A program made the position numbers and the translations under genes. Below are positions 52,737 to 61,719 of a DNA stretch of 64,000 nucleotides, in pieces. The stretch is from contig JAFQCL010000021.1 of NCBI GenBank assembly GCA_017416425.1, positions 62,001 to 126,000 of the forward strand, given 5' to 3'. The notes beneath the pieces are model-generated. The model was not told the DNA's origin and made no database searches. It saw only the letters and a list, made by a program, of their open reading frames with translations. How positions within the stretch are numbered: the first letter of the stretch is position 1; each line of letters opens with the position of its first letter. The DNA comes from Clostridia bacterium (GTDB taxonomy: Bacteria; Bacillota; Clostridia; Christensenellales; CAG-138).

Positions 52737-52766
52737 TTGACATGGGATACGCTTGTGCCTTATAAT
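52737..52766 (+). promoter_or_regulatory. Promoter of the subtilase gene
   Basis: TTGACA, 18 bp, TATAAT, near consensus. An 80-nt leader with GGGGGG ribosome binding site follows, in keeping with strong expression. Confidence 0.8.
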
Positions 52767-52846
52767 ATCATAAATTGGTGAATGCTATATGGGGTACATA
52801 TATGCTCATCAATTACCCAAAATAAAAATAAATAGGGGGGAACAAG

Positions 52847-55800
52847 ATGAAAATCAGATCTACAAAGGGTTTTCTGGCGATGCTGATCGTCCTTGCAATG
52901 GCTTTCACGGCATTTGCAGGACTTGCCTCTGCTGAGACAAATCAGGCTGTCGGTATCCAGAGAATCGAAGCGGTCGAAGCATTTGACTCTCATGAAAAAG
53001 TATCCATCATGGTAAGGGTCGAAGGCGAAACTGCCTATGAAATCAAGAAGTCTGTCAAGGGAATCGAAAGTGTTTCCGAACAGCTTCTCAACAAGCAGGC
53101 ACAGGTTGAAAAGAATATCGAAAACGTTATCGGCGAAAAGATCGAAGTAACCAATAACTATGTACTTCTTTTCAACGGATTCGCATTTGAAGGCGAATAT
53201 TGGATGATCGATGAGATCAATAAGAATATCGATGGTATATACGCATATACTGCACCCAAATTTGATGTTCCCAAGCCCATGCTTAGCACTTCTGTTGGCC
53301 TTATCGGCGGCCAGTACGCGTGGGATCTTGATTACACCGGCGAAGGTACTGCTATTGCTATCATCGATACCGGTATCCTTCTCACACATGATATGTTCAG
53401 CGTGATCCCTGAGAACGGCAAGATCGATGAAGCTTATCTGAATGAAGTTGTTGCGGAGTATGGTTCACTTCTACATGCTGGCACCAATGTATCTCAGATG
53501 TATAAGAGCGGCAAAATTCCGTTTGGTTATAACTACTACTCAAATAACTACAATCCTGCACATCCTGGCGCTAGCGACCACGGCACTCACGTTGCTGGTA
53601 TCGCAGCCGGTAACAATGGCGATGGTCTCACCGGTGTTGCACCCGATGCACAGATCGTAGTAATGCAGGTATTCCCGCCCTCCGGTGGTGCAAATTGGGT
53701 ACAGATACTTGCGGCTCTTGAAGACTGCGTATATCTTGGTGTTGATTCGGCTAACATGAGCCTTGGCTCCCCTGCAGGTTTCAGCAATTCCGATGCATAC
53801 GGAGCGGATATGACGGCTGCTCTTGAGATGATCGATGAAATGGGTATTAACCTTTCCGTATCATCTGGTAATGAAGCTTCTACTGCTAACAGCAACGCTT
53901 GGGGTGGTTGGCAGCCTGCTTCTGATCCTGATAGCGGTCTCACCGGATCCCCCGGAACCTTCAGTGAGTCACTGTCCATCGCTTCCTCTGACAATGCAAC
54001 TCTTCTCCAGGGCTACATTCAGCTTGGTGATACCATCATTGGTTACAATGACCGTGCAACTCTTCCGAACGATATGTTTATCACCCTCGAAGGCGAGCAT
54101 GAGTATGTAGTAGTACCGAGCAACGGTTATGTTGAGGACTATGAAGGTATCGATGTAACCGGTAAGATAGCACTTGTAAGCCGTGGCGACATTACTTTCA
54201 CTGAGAAGGTTCTGAACGCTGCGAACGCAGGTGCAATCGGTATCATAATCCGTGATAATCAGCCTGGTATCATCAACATGCAGGTTGATAACTATGTAAT
54301 TCCCGCTGTATCCATTACTCAGGCCAATGGTATCTTCCTTGTTGAACAGGCAGGCGAAGACGGAATCGGCACCCTCACTGTAAGTGCAGAAGAGTATCTT
54401 GATTACAGCCCTGCAGCAAACATTTCCACCTTCTCCAGCATCGGCCCAACTGCTGACCTGCTGATCAAGCCGGAACTTACTGCTCCTGGCGGCAACATCT
54501 ACTCCTCAACTTCTCCCGCTCTCTCTGGCGAAGAGTATCAGGCTTGGAGTGGTACCTCCATGGCTGCTCCTCACGTTGCCGGTGCTATGGCAATTGTAAA
54601 GCAGTATGTTCGTGAGAACTTCCCGGAAGCAAATGCATCTGAAACTAAGAATCTTGTAAATGCAATCCTTATGAGCACCGCCACTCAGCTCGATACCGCT
54701 ATGGTTCGTGCACAGGGCGCCGGTCTTGTAAACCTTGCCGCAGCAGTTTCCACAAATGCATACCTTACCGTTCCTGAGGTTGCTCGCCCGAAGCTTGAGC
54801 TTGGTGAGAACAATGATGGGAATTGGGAATTCACCGTAACCGTAAACAACTTTGGTGCAACTGAACTCACCTACGAAGTAGATGTTCAGACTCTTGCTGA
54901 GACGCCCGCTCTCAATGGTCTTTACGCACGTCAGTGGTACTTCCTCACCAATGGAACTCCCTACGATGTAAGCGATTACATGACCATTGAAGCCCCTGAA
55001 ACCGTAACTGTACCCGCAGGTGGATCTGTTGACGTTGAGTTTGAGATCACTGCGACTGAAGAGCTCAAGAACTTCTGCGAAGTATACTTTACTTCCGGTA
55101 TGTATCTTGAGGGATATGTAAGGTTCCTTGCTGTTGAAGATGCAGAAGGCAATAAGGATGCAGATCTTTCTGCGCCTTTCCTCGGCTTCCTTGGCGATTG
55201 GGACTATGCATCTATGTTTGATAACTTCTTCTATTATGAAGCAGCTACCGGAATGGATAACACCATGAACAATGCGTCCATTGAGTACAACTACATTGGT
55301 TACAACCGCGATCAGGGCATTGGTATCAACCCCTATGCTGACATGACCGGTCATACCTTCAATCCCGACTGGGGCGCAGTATCACCCAATGGCGATGGTG
55401 TATATGATAACGTAACAAAGGCTACCTTCGGTCTTGTAAGGAACCCGATCACCGTTATTGCGTATGTTGAAAATGAAGCTGGCGAAAAGATACAGGAGCT
55501 CTATGACGGCGGTACCTACGGCTGGAAGAAGGACTTCTTTGATGATAGTTCTGCGTCCTATACCTACAGCGAGATAAACATGGCGCCCAGCTTTGCAAAT
55601 ATTGCTGAAGGCGAGACGGTATATGTTGTAATTGAGGCGATCCTCGATCATGCTGATTATACTTCTGCAGCGAATGAGTGCGGCAAGTGGATAACTCCTG
55701 TTACCGTTGACCTCACTGCTCCTTCCGTAAGCATCGTTGACGGTAGGGTAAACGTACTTGATAGCCACTATGTTGCATATTATGCAATTTTCTCCGATGC

Positions 55801-57085
55801 TGATTTTACAAATTGCATCGAGGTTGAAGCAGGTTTTGAGATGGAGCGCAATGTTGCTCTGGTAGCAGACGAGCATGCTCAGGCTACTCTCTATGTTCTT
55901 GCGGCTGACTATGCAGGCAATGAGGGATTCTACATTGTTGATACTGCAACCGGCGAAGTAACTGAGACTGAAAAGCCCGGCGGTGGTGGTAATGAGCCTT
56001 CAGGTGAGATCTATTATGACAACAGCTTTGAGACTCAGGCAGACGTAATGGATGCTATGATCTTTGACGTTGACGGCGATGGCGAGTACTGGGGTTGGTA
56101 TCAGGAGTATACTTATGATGGAGCTCGCTCACTTGGCTCACAGTCAATGGATTTCAGCTATGTTGATAACTTCACTGTATTCCCGATAGCAATCCAGGAA
56201 AATTCCACCCTTGAACTTGCATATTTGGCAGCTGAAGGTGTTGGTGAGCACATGACCGTTTATGTGGCTCCGGCTGAAGCAATCAATGGAAACACTGGCT
56301 ATCTTGATATGTTTGAGCCGGTTTGGGACGGTGACATTAACAATGCTAATTATGAAGTCCTTTCGGTTGATATTTCGGATTATGCAGGCTATGCCTATGT
56401 TGGTGTAAGACATCATGAGTGTGCAGATGGTTACTATCTGTTCATTGATAAGCTTATGCTTTATACCGGCCAGCTTGGCGGAGATGGTGATGGATTTGTA
56501 TATCCCGACCCCGATTCTGCTACCACCTTCCCGACTGCTAACGTAACCGTTGATGTAGCCGGCGCTGGCTATCCTGAGAATGGTACCTATGCAATAGAGT
56601 GTGGCACCAGATTCACCGTATTTGCTTATCCCGAGCCCGGTCAGGTTGTAACCGCAACTATCAATGGCGAGCCCGCTGCAGCAAAGCCCGGTATCGATGG
56701 CGAATGGTATGTAACCACTACCATTGATGCTGATACCGTGATCGATATTGACATGAGAACTCCTGTTGATACTTACACTGTAACCATCAACAGCAACGAG
56801 TTTGGTACTACCGATCCCACTGGTGAAGTTCAGGTAAATGCAGGTGAGCAGATTGTTATTACAATGCTTCCCAATGTTGATTACTATGTATCAAGCGTAC
56901 TTGTAAACGGCGTTGAAGCTGTTTCCGATATCGTTGATAATCAGCTTACTCTTACCATTGAGGCTGATACCACCGTTGATGTAACGTTTGTACAAATTCC
57001 GAAGACCGGTGCTGTAGCACTCACCACAATGGCTATTATGGCTATCGTAAGTGGTGCTGGCGTCATGATCTTTAAGAAAAAGTAA
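52847..57085 (+). CDS. Cell-wall-anchored subtilisin-like serine protease (C5a peptidase/lactocepin type)
   Basis: 1412 residues. Signal peptide ~1-28; I9-like propeptide (~35-150); S8 catalytic domain with Asp ~173 (AIIDTGI), His ~245 (DHGTHVAG), oxyanion Asn (VSSGNEAS) and Ser ~571 (GTSMAAPHVAG). A PA insert lies at ~425-510 (KIALVSRGDITFTEKV). Fn3-like domains follow, then a second pair of beta repeats (~1240-1380). The C-terminus IPKTG, a membrane helix and KKK is a variant LPxTG sorting signal. It should digest proteins at the cell surface. Ile codons are mainly ATC, unlike neighbouring genes, which suggests high expression. Confidence 0.93.
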   Translation: MKIRSTKGFLAMLIVLAMAFTAFAGLASAETNQAVGIQRIEAVEAFDSHEKVSIMVRVEGETAYEIKKSVKGIESVSEQLLNKQAQVEKNIENVIGEKIEVTNNYVLLFNGFAFEGEYWMIDEINKNIDGIYAYTAPKFDVPKPMLSTSVGLIGGQYAWDLDYTGEGTAIAIIDTGILLTHDMFSVIPENGKIDEAYLNEVVAEYGSLLHAGTNVSQMYKSGKIPFGYNYYSNNYNPAHPGASDHGTHVAGIAAGNNGDGLTGVAPDAQIVVMQVFPPSGGANWVQILAALEDCVYLGVDSANMSLGSPAGFSNSDAYGADMTAALEMIDEMGINLSVSSGNEASTANSNAWGGWQPASDPDSGLTGSPGTFSESLSIASSDNATLLQGYIQLGDTIIGYNDRATLPNDMFITLEGEHEYVVVPSNGYVEDYEGIDVTGKIALVSRGDITFTEKVLNAANAGAIGIIIRDNQPGIINMQVDNYVIPAVSITQANGIFLVEQAGEDGIGTLTVSAEEYLDYSPAANISTFSSIGPTADLLIKPELTAPGGNIYSSTSPALSGEEYQAWSGTSMAAPHVAGAMAIVKQYVRENFPEANASETKNLVNAILMSTATQLDTAMVRAQGAGLVNLAAAVSTNAYLTVPEVARPKLELGENNDGNWEFTVTVNNFGATELTYEVDVQTLAETPALNGLYARQWYFLTNGTPYDVSDYMTIEAPETVTVPAGGSVDVEFEITATEELKNFCEVYFTSGMYLEGYVRFLAVEDAEGNKDADLSAPFLGFLGDWDYASMFDNFFYYEAATGMDNTMNNASIEYNYIGYNRDQGIGINPYADMTGHTFNPDWGAVSPNGDGVYDNVTKATFGLVRNPITVIAYVENEAGEKIQELYDGGTYGWKKDFFDDSSASYTYSEINMAPSFANIAEGETVYVVIEAILDHADYTSAANECGKWITPVTVDLTAPSVSIVDGRVNVLDSHYVAYYAIFSDADFTNCIEVEAGFEMERNVALVADEHAQATLYVLAADYAGNEGFYIVDTATGEVTETEKPGGGGNEPSGEIYYDNSFETQADVMDAMIFDVDGDGEYWGWYQEYTYDGARSLGSQSMDFSYVDNFTVFPIAIQENSTLELAYLAAEGVGEHMTVYVAPAEAINGNTGYLDMFEPVWDGDINNANYEVLSVDISDYAGYAYVGVRHHECADGYYLFIDKLMLYTGQLGGDGDGFVYPDPDSATTFPTANVTVDVAGAGYPENGTYAIECGTRFTVFAYPEPGQVVTATINGEPAAAKPGIDGEWYVTTTIDADTVIDIDMRTPVDTYTVTINSNEFGTTDPTGEVQVNAGEQIVITMLPNVDYYVSSVLVNGVEAVSDIVDNQLTLTIEADTTVDVTFVQIPKTGAVALTTMAIMAIVSGAGVMIFKKK

Positions 57086-57102
57086 TTCTTAGCTAAACAT
57101 TG

Positions 57103-57131
57103 TTCCCCCGTCTTAGGATGGGGGAATTTTT
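57103..57131 (+). terminator. Intrinsic terminator after the subtilase gene
   Basis: TTCCCCCGTC-TTAG-GATGGGGGAA (10 pairs, one G-T), then TTTTT. Confidence 0.93.
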
Positions 57132-57178
57132 ATGAGAAAATTTCCCGGGAAATATGAACATAAAAGTAAAAAATGTAC

Positions 57179-57207
57179 AAAAAAACTCCGATCAACCAGA
57201 TCGGAGT
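57179..57207 (-). terminator. Intrinsic terminator of pepF
   Basis: On the minus strand ACTCCGATC-TGGTT-GATCGGAGT, a perfect 9-bp stem, followed by a run of seven T. It faces the subtilase terminator. Confidence 0.93.
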
Positions 57208-57220
57208 AGGCAAATCGTGA

Positions 57221-58924
57221 TTACTTAAGAATTGAAGCGTCAACTGAATCAAGCCATTTAATTGCTGCATCAGACACAGCTTTAAGAGCATCCTCTTTAA
57301 ACGGAGTATCTAATCCGGCGGATTCAACAAGCTCAGTAAAGGTTTTGGTTCCGGCAAAACTTACAAACTTTAAATATCTTTGCCATGCATCTGTGAAGTC
57401 ATCCTGTGAAAGCGCCCAGAACTGGAGTGCAACGGTTTGAGCCAAGCAATAATCGATATAGTAGAAGGGACGCTCGTAGATATGGCTCTGACGTTGCCAT
57501 GCCTTACCTTCGCTATAGAAAGGTATCTTGCCATCAAGGGCTATCCAAGGCATGTAAATAGAGGTCAATTTACGCCACTCATCATGACGTTGCTCGGGAG
57601 TCATCTCAGGATTTTCGTACACGATATGCTGAAAATGGTCTACCATAGTGCCATAAGGGATGAAAGTCAGAGCGCCGCTTAAGTGGCTATAATAGAACTT
57701 TTGAGTATCTTTTCCAAACCAACCTTCTTGCCAGGGCCATGCGAAAAATTCCATGGACATAGAGTGTACCTCACAGCTCTCAAGGGAGGGAGATTGATTA
57801 TAAAGCGGATAAATGTTGCGAGCCTGATACGCGGCAAATGCATGACCCGCTTCGTGAGTCATAACCTCGACATCGTGAGAGGTACCATTGAAATTCGCAA
57901 AAATAAATGGTGATTTGTATGCTGAAAAAGAGGTGCAATAACCACCGCCGGATTTGCCTTTGCGGCTGAGCACATCAAAAAGCTCATTTTCAAACATGAA
58001 ATCTATAAACTCTGCAGTTTGGGGACTAAGCTCATGATAAAACTTACGGCCATGCTCAAGTATCTGGTCAGGAGTGCCGAAGGGCTTGGGGTTACCGCTC
58101 CTAAATGTAAGAGCAGCATCGGAGTATGAGAGGGGATAGACAAAACCATTGCGTTCGGCCTGCTTACGATATAGCTTATCGGCGATAGGTACGATGTACT
58201 TAACAACAGCTGCACGGAATTTTTCTACATCACGAGCGTCATAGCTGTTGCGGCTCATTCGATAGTAGCCTAACTCAATATAATTGCTATAGCCCATCTT
58301 GCGCGCCATCTTGTCTCGTAGCTTGGTCATTTCATCATATATCTCATCAAGGCGCTGTGCATTTGCAGTGTAGAAAGAACCGTCCGCTTGCCAGGCGGCA
58401 TTGCGCTGTTCATCGTTTGCTGATTGCTTAAAAGGAGAGAGCTGGGAAAGTGTGCGCTTTTCACCTTCAAAATCTATTTGAGCAGATGCAATGAGTTTGT
58501 CATATTCGGAGGAGAGCTTGTTTTCAGCAGCAAGCTCCTCGGCAATTATAGGTGAAAATGACTTAAGTTCAATTTCGATATTCTTAAACAATAGATAACC
58601 ATATTTATCAATAAACTGCTGTTTAAAAGGAGAATTATTGAGCGCAAGAAGGATATTTTGACTGGCTTCAGTAAAAATAGGCATGCTTTCATCCAAATAG
58701 TCTTGCTCAGCAGTATAAAAACTATCTTCTGTGTCAATAGTGTGGCGTACGAGAGCTATGGAAATATAGGTCTCAACTTCGGTTAGAGCGTGATGCCACT
58801 TAGAGAAAACAGCATCAGCTTCATCAAAGGTCGTTGCAGAAGTTAGTCGCCCACAAAGCTCCTTAGAAAGAGCTAAGGCTTCTTCTGCATTTGGTCGGCT
58901 ATAGGGCATGTCATTAAATTTCAT
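57221..58924 (-). CDS. M3-family oligoendopeptidase (PepF-like)
   Basis: 567 residues. Zinc motif HEAGHAFAAYQARN (~355) with the third ligand in SLESCEVHSMSMEFFAWPW. GYSNYIELGYYRM and the C-terminal block YGTMVDHFQHIVYENP are typical of bacterial M3B oligoendopeptidases. It cleaves short peptides in the cytoplasm. There is no signal peptide. GAGGTT precedes the ATG. It is transcribed alone. Confidence 0.92.
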   Translation of the reverse strand: MKFNDMPYSRPNAEEALALSKELCGRLTSATTFDEADAVFSKWHHALTEVETYISIALVRHTIDTEDSFYTAEQDYLDESMPIFTEASQNILLALNNSPFKQQFIDKYGYLLFKNIEIELKSFSPIIAEELAAENKLSSEYDKLIASAQIDFEGEKRTLSQLSPFKQSANDEQRNAAWQADGSFYTANAQRLDEIYDEMTKLRDKMARKMGYSNYIELGYYRMSRNSYDARDVEKFRAAVVKYIVPIADKLYRKQAERNGFVYPLSYSDAALTFRSGNPKPFGTPDQILEHGRKFYHELSPQTAEFIDFMFENELFDVLSRKGKSGGGYCTSFSAYKSPFIFANFNGTSHDVEVMTHEAGHAFAAYQARNIYPLYNQSPSLESCEVHSMSMEFFAWPWQEGWFGKDTQKFYYSHLSGALTFIPYGTMVDHFQHIVYENPEMTPEQRHDEWRKLTSIYMPWIALDGKIPFYSEGKAWQRQSHIYERPFYYIDYCLAQTVALQFWALSQDDFTDAWQRYLKFVSFAGTKTFTELVESAGLDTPFKEDALKAVSDAAIKWLDSVDASILK

Positions 58925-59006
58925 AAATTAACCTCCTAAAATAATTAATTATATTATAAAACAGTCTTCAATTTTTAGCAAGTAAATACAAAAAAATCTA
59001 ACAAAC

Positions 59007-59035
59007 TTACATTTTACGCATAGGTATGTTATAAT
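59007..59035 (+). promoter_or_regulatory. Promoter of the M15 peptidase gene
   Basis: TTACAT, 17 bp, TATAAT, with TGT just before the -10. Confidence 0.6.
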
Positions 59036-59070
59036 AAAATAGTATTTTTATACATAAGAAAGGGGAAAAC

Positions 59071-60459
59071 ATGAAAGTAAGAATAAAAATAATGAGTGTA
59101 ACTACTTTGCTTGCGGGTGCTTTGGCTTTTAGCGCCTGCATTTCACCTGTAATGGATCCTGAGGACATTTATATTGAATTACCCTCTCTGAGACCAAGTG
59201 CCTCACCAATGGATGGGCAGTCAGGCACGCCCGGTGCAACCCATATACCCGATATGACGGCTCCTATCAAGACGATTGAACCTGGGATAACGCTTACGCC
59301 TACTCAGAGGCCTGTTGAGTATCCAAGTGAGATGCCAAAAACAATGAAGCTTGTTTGGACATATATGCCTCGCGAAGGTGAGCAAGTCGCTCTTGGTCAA
59401 GCTATAGGTCTTGAGGGCATGATTGACTCCAGTACACCTATAAGGGATGTGAAGGTTATTGTATTTGACTCTAATGGAAATATTGAGCTTGAGACGGAGG
59501 CTGAACAGGCTGATCTGGGGGGTACAAGCTATGTGCTTTATGGATACGATACGAGCATAACGACAAAAGCGCCGTTTTCAAAATTAACTGAAGGGAATAA
59601 GTGCTTGCGGCTTATCTGTTCAAATGAGGAAGAGAACAATGTTGTGCTTTGGGAGGCTAATTTTACAATAAGCGAATGGGTAAAGCTTACTGAATCCGAA
59701 ATACATGGCATATTTATTGATGACCTTAAGGAATTCTTCGGCAATAATGATTACCTGTTCACATATAAGGTAACAAAGCGTGCAGGTAGAAGAATAACTA
59801 TATCAGATGAATGGACAGATAAATACATAGTTTCGGTCACCTTTAACCGCAGGAGCTACTCGGTAAATAAGCTCTCGCTTGACCGCTTCACAAGGGCGTT
59901 TGAATACATAAAGAACTCGTATGTGCATTTCACCTACAATGATGGTACTTCGGGCGTATTTTGTTTAAACGACATACAGGAGTATAACCTGGCCGATGGT
60001 GCGTTCGTACCTCGCTTTCAGGACATGAGCATGAACGTGATATCACACCATAGCTTCGGTACCGCGATCGACTTGAATTCTACACTTGAGGTAAATAAGA
60101 TAAAGGTGGATGAAAATGGTGTGGACACAAACTGGAACTTGATCAGTGCGGCATTAACCAGGCTTTCTTACGAAGGCTTAAAGACGGTTAGTGGCAGAGA
60201 GAACGTATACTGCTTTAAGTACGATGGCAATAAACCCACTACAGGAAGGGCTGTCCCGGATGCGCTTGTAAACTACCTGTGGCATGAACTTGCCTTTGCT
60301 AGAGAGGGATTTTCGTGGGGCGGCTATTTTGGCAACGGTTCGGATGCGATGCATTTTACACTGACTGAGCCAAACGATTATGGAACGGTATATGAGGAAG
60401 GATCATTGGCAACGCCGGATCGCGAAAGGGTACAATTGGTATTTGAATACGCTCCGTAA
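59071..60459 (+). CDS. Lipoprotein with C-terminal M15 (VanY-like) peptidase domain
   Basis: 462 residues. Lipobox FSAC (~21-24), a Pro/Thr/Ser-rich spacer (~35-85), a beta domain (~90-200) and a C-terminal peptidase of the M15 type. SHHSFGTAIDLNSTLE supplies His and Asp zinc ligands, and AREGFSWGGYFG with SDAMHFTLTEP gives the catalytic and third zinc residues. M15 enzymes cut D-Ala-D-Ala or L-Ala-D-Glu bonds in peptidoglycan. Being lipid-anchored it would work on the inner wall. No van genes are nearby, so resistance is not implied. Confidence 0.85.
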   Translation: MKVRIKIMSVTTLLAGALAFSACISPVMDPEDIYIELPSLRPSASPMDGQSGTPGATHIPDMTAPIKTIEPGITLTPTQRPVEYPSEMPKTMKLVWTYMPREGEQVALGQAIGLEGMIDSSTPIRDVKVIVFDSNGNIELETEAEQADLGGTSYVLYGYDTSITTKAPFSKLTEGNKCLRLICSNEEENNVVLWEANFTISEWVKLTESEIHGIFIDDLKEFFGNNDYLFTYKVTKRAGRRITISDEWTDKYIVSVTFNRRSYSVNKLSLDRFTRAFEYIKNSYVHFTYNDGTSGVFCLNDIQEYNLADGAFVPRFQDMSMNVISHHSFGTAIDLNSTLEVNKIKVDENGVDTNWNLISAALTRLSYEGLKTVSGRENVYCFKYDGNKPTTGRAVPDALVNYLWHELAFAREGFSWGGYFGNGSDAMHFTLTEPNDYGTVYEEGSLATPDRERVQLVFEYAP

Positions 60460-60504
60460 TATGCTATGACTGATTTTGACCTTAAGAGCAACAAAAATTT
60501 AAAA

Positions 60505-60533
60505 GTACTGCGACATATTGTATGTTACAGTAC
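60505..60533. repeat. Nested inverted repeat after the M15 gene
   Basis: GTACTG-cg-ACATA-ttg-TATGT-ta-CAGTAC: two paired blocks around a symmetrical internal loop. Followed by few T, so it is either a weak terminator or an operator-like palindrome in the 175-bp gap. Confidence 0.45.
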
Positions 60534-60567
60534 ATCGGTTTTGGGCTACGTTTATAGACAAATAGAC

Positions 60568-60596
60568 TTGAAATTTACCTGTTTGTATAGTATACT
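60568..60596 (+). promoter_or_regulatory. Promoter of the cohesin-like protein gene
   Basis: TTGAAA, 17 bp, TATACT, 38 bp before the ATG. Confidence 0.7.
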
Positions 60597-60634
60597 GCCA
60601 TTTAACTGAAAAATATTTTCGGAGGTGCAAACCT

Positions 60635-61528
60635 ATGAAATCGATAAGCAGGCTAGCTTTGATCTTCATATTAATATTATGCATTGCAGGTATATGTGTC
60701 CCTGCAGCGCAAGCTTTTGAAACCGTATTCTTTGCAACTACTGTCGTAACGGACGCAAAAAGCGGCGAAACATATGACATGGCAGTGTCAATATCAGGTG
60801 ACAGTAATGCTCATATAATCGAGATCAGTCTTTATTATGACCCTGCGCTTGTAAGCATAAGTGACCTTAAGGGCGGTTCTATAACGGAGGGAACAGGCGG
60901 GCTTGTACTGCTTGAGGATCATAAGGATACCAATAGGATCATATTCAGTATTTTGATGCCAAGAGATCCCTTTATGGGCGAAGGAGAGCTATTCACCTTT
61001 AAAGCGACCTTACTTCGTGAGCAGAGCGCTGAGTTTAGACTTGAGGTGTCCAGCCTCATAAACATGCCGATAAACGGTACAGCAACGGATATACCCATTT
61101 CAGCAGCAAGCGGCGGACTTTTTGTAGGGTCTTCATCACCAAGGATCACTCCTGTTGAGAGCACTCCATCGCGAACCTCGCAGGTATCTCCGCCAGTGAC
61201 ACATGCTTTAGCAACTCCTGTTCCTGCACCTGAAAATTCTGATTCTTTTACTAACCCATATACGCCTGATGGCAGTGAGAGTAACGATAGTGGTAATGAT
61301 GATAACGATAGTAAAGAAGATGCTACTATTCAGGATCAACACTCTGATACTGGAAACCAAGATACTGATGACTATATAAGTAGTGAAGTGCAAGAAACTG
61401 ATAAGCTTTCTGATGTAGAACCCGGTAACGGGCTAGCTTCTGACCTCTCATTTCTTATATATGTGGGAATAGGTGTTTTGGTGCTGGCGCTTGTCTTATT
61501 ATTCATAGTCAAAAATAAAAATAAGTGA
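60635..61528 (+). CDS. Cohesin-domain-like membrane-anchored surface protein
   Basis: 297 residues. Signal peptide (~1-27, cut near AQAFE), a cohesin-like beta domain at ~30-165 (SGETYDMAVSISGDSNAHI, ISLYYDPALVSISDL, GELFTFKATLL), a Ser/Pro then Asp/Asn-rich low-complexity stalk (~168-265) and a C-terminal membrane helix (~272-291) ending KNKNK. No sortase motif is present, so it is held by the helix. A cohesin may bind a dockerin, but none is seen here, and the domain also occurs in non-cellulosomal surface proteins. GGAGGTG precedes the ATG. Confidence 0.75.
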   Translation: MKSISRLALIFILILCIAGICVPAAQAFETVFFATTVVTDAKSGETYDMAVSISGDSNAHIIEISLYYDPALVSISDLKGGSITEGTGGLVLLEDHKDTNRIIFSILMPRDPFMGEGELFTFKATLLREQSAEFRLEVSSLINMPINGTATDIPISAASGGLFVGSSSPRITPVESTPSRTSQVSPPVTHALATPVPAPENSDSFTNPYTPDGSESNDSGNDDNDSKEDATIQDQHSDTGNQDTDDYISSEVQETDKLSDVEPGNGLASDLSFLIYVGIGVLVLALVLLFIVKNKNK

Positions 61529-61545
61529 ATAGAAATTCTATCTTG

Positions 61546-61570
61546 GGCAGGTCAGAGTACCTGCCTTTTT
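61546..61570 (+). terminator. Intrinsic terminator after the cohesin-like gene
   Basis: GGCAGGT-CAGAGT-ACCTGCC, 7-bp perfect stem, then TTTTT. Confidence 0.92.
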
Positions 61571-61719
61571 GCTTCTCGTGTCTTTTGTAAAGAAATGGGG
61601 CAAAACCGCAAATATGTGTTATAATTACTAAAGCTTTGGACAAAATAAAGTTACTACACATATAATGCAATTAAGTCGCATATGATTTTAGGTTGTATTG
61701 TAAGGTGGAAAGGAAATTT

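Noticed and set aside
54506..55354. Long open frame on the minus strand inside the subtilase gene (about 280 codons)
   Set aside because: It lies wholly antisense to a gene with strong domain matches, has no ribosome binding site, and its protein has odd composition (Ile/Cys-rich) with no known motif. Long antisense frames are expected from the biased codon use of this gene.
60505..60533. Strong terminator after the M15 peptidase gene
   Set aside because: The palindrome has a clear stem but only a weak, interrupted T-run, so I list it as an inverted repeat and not as a terminator.
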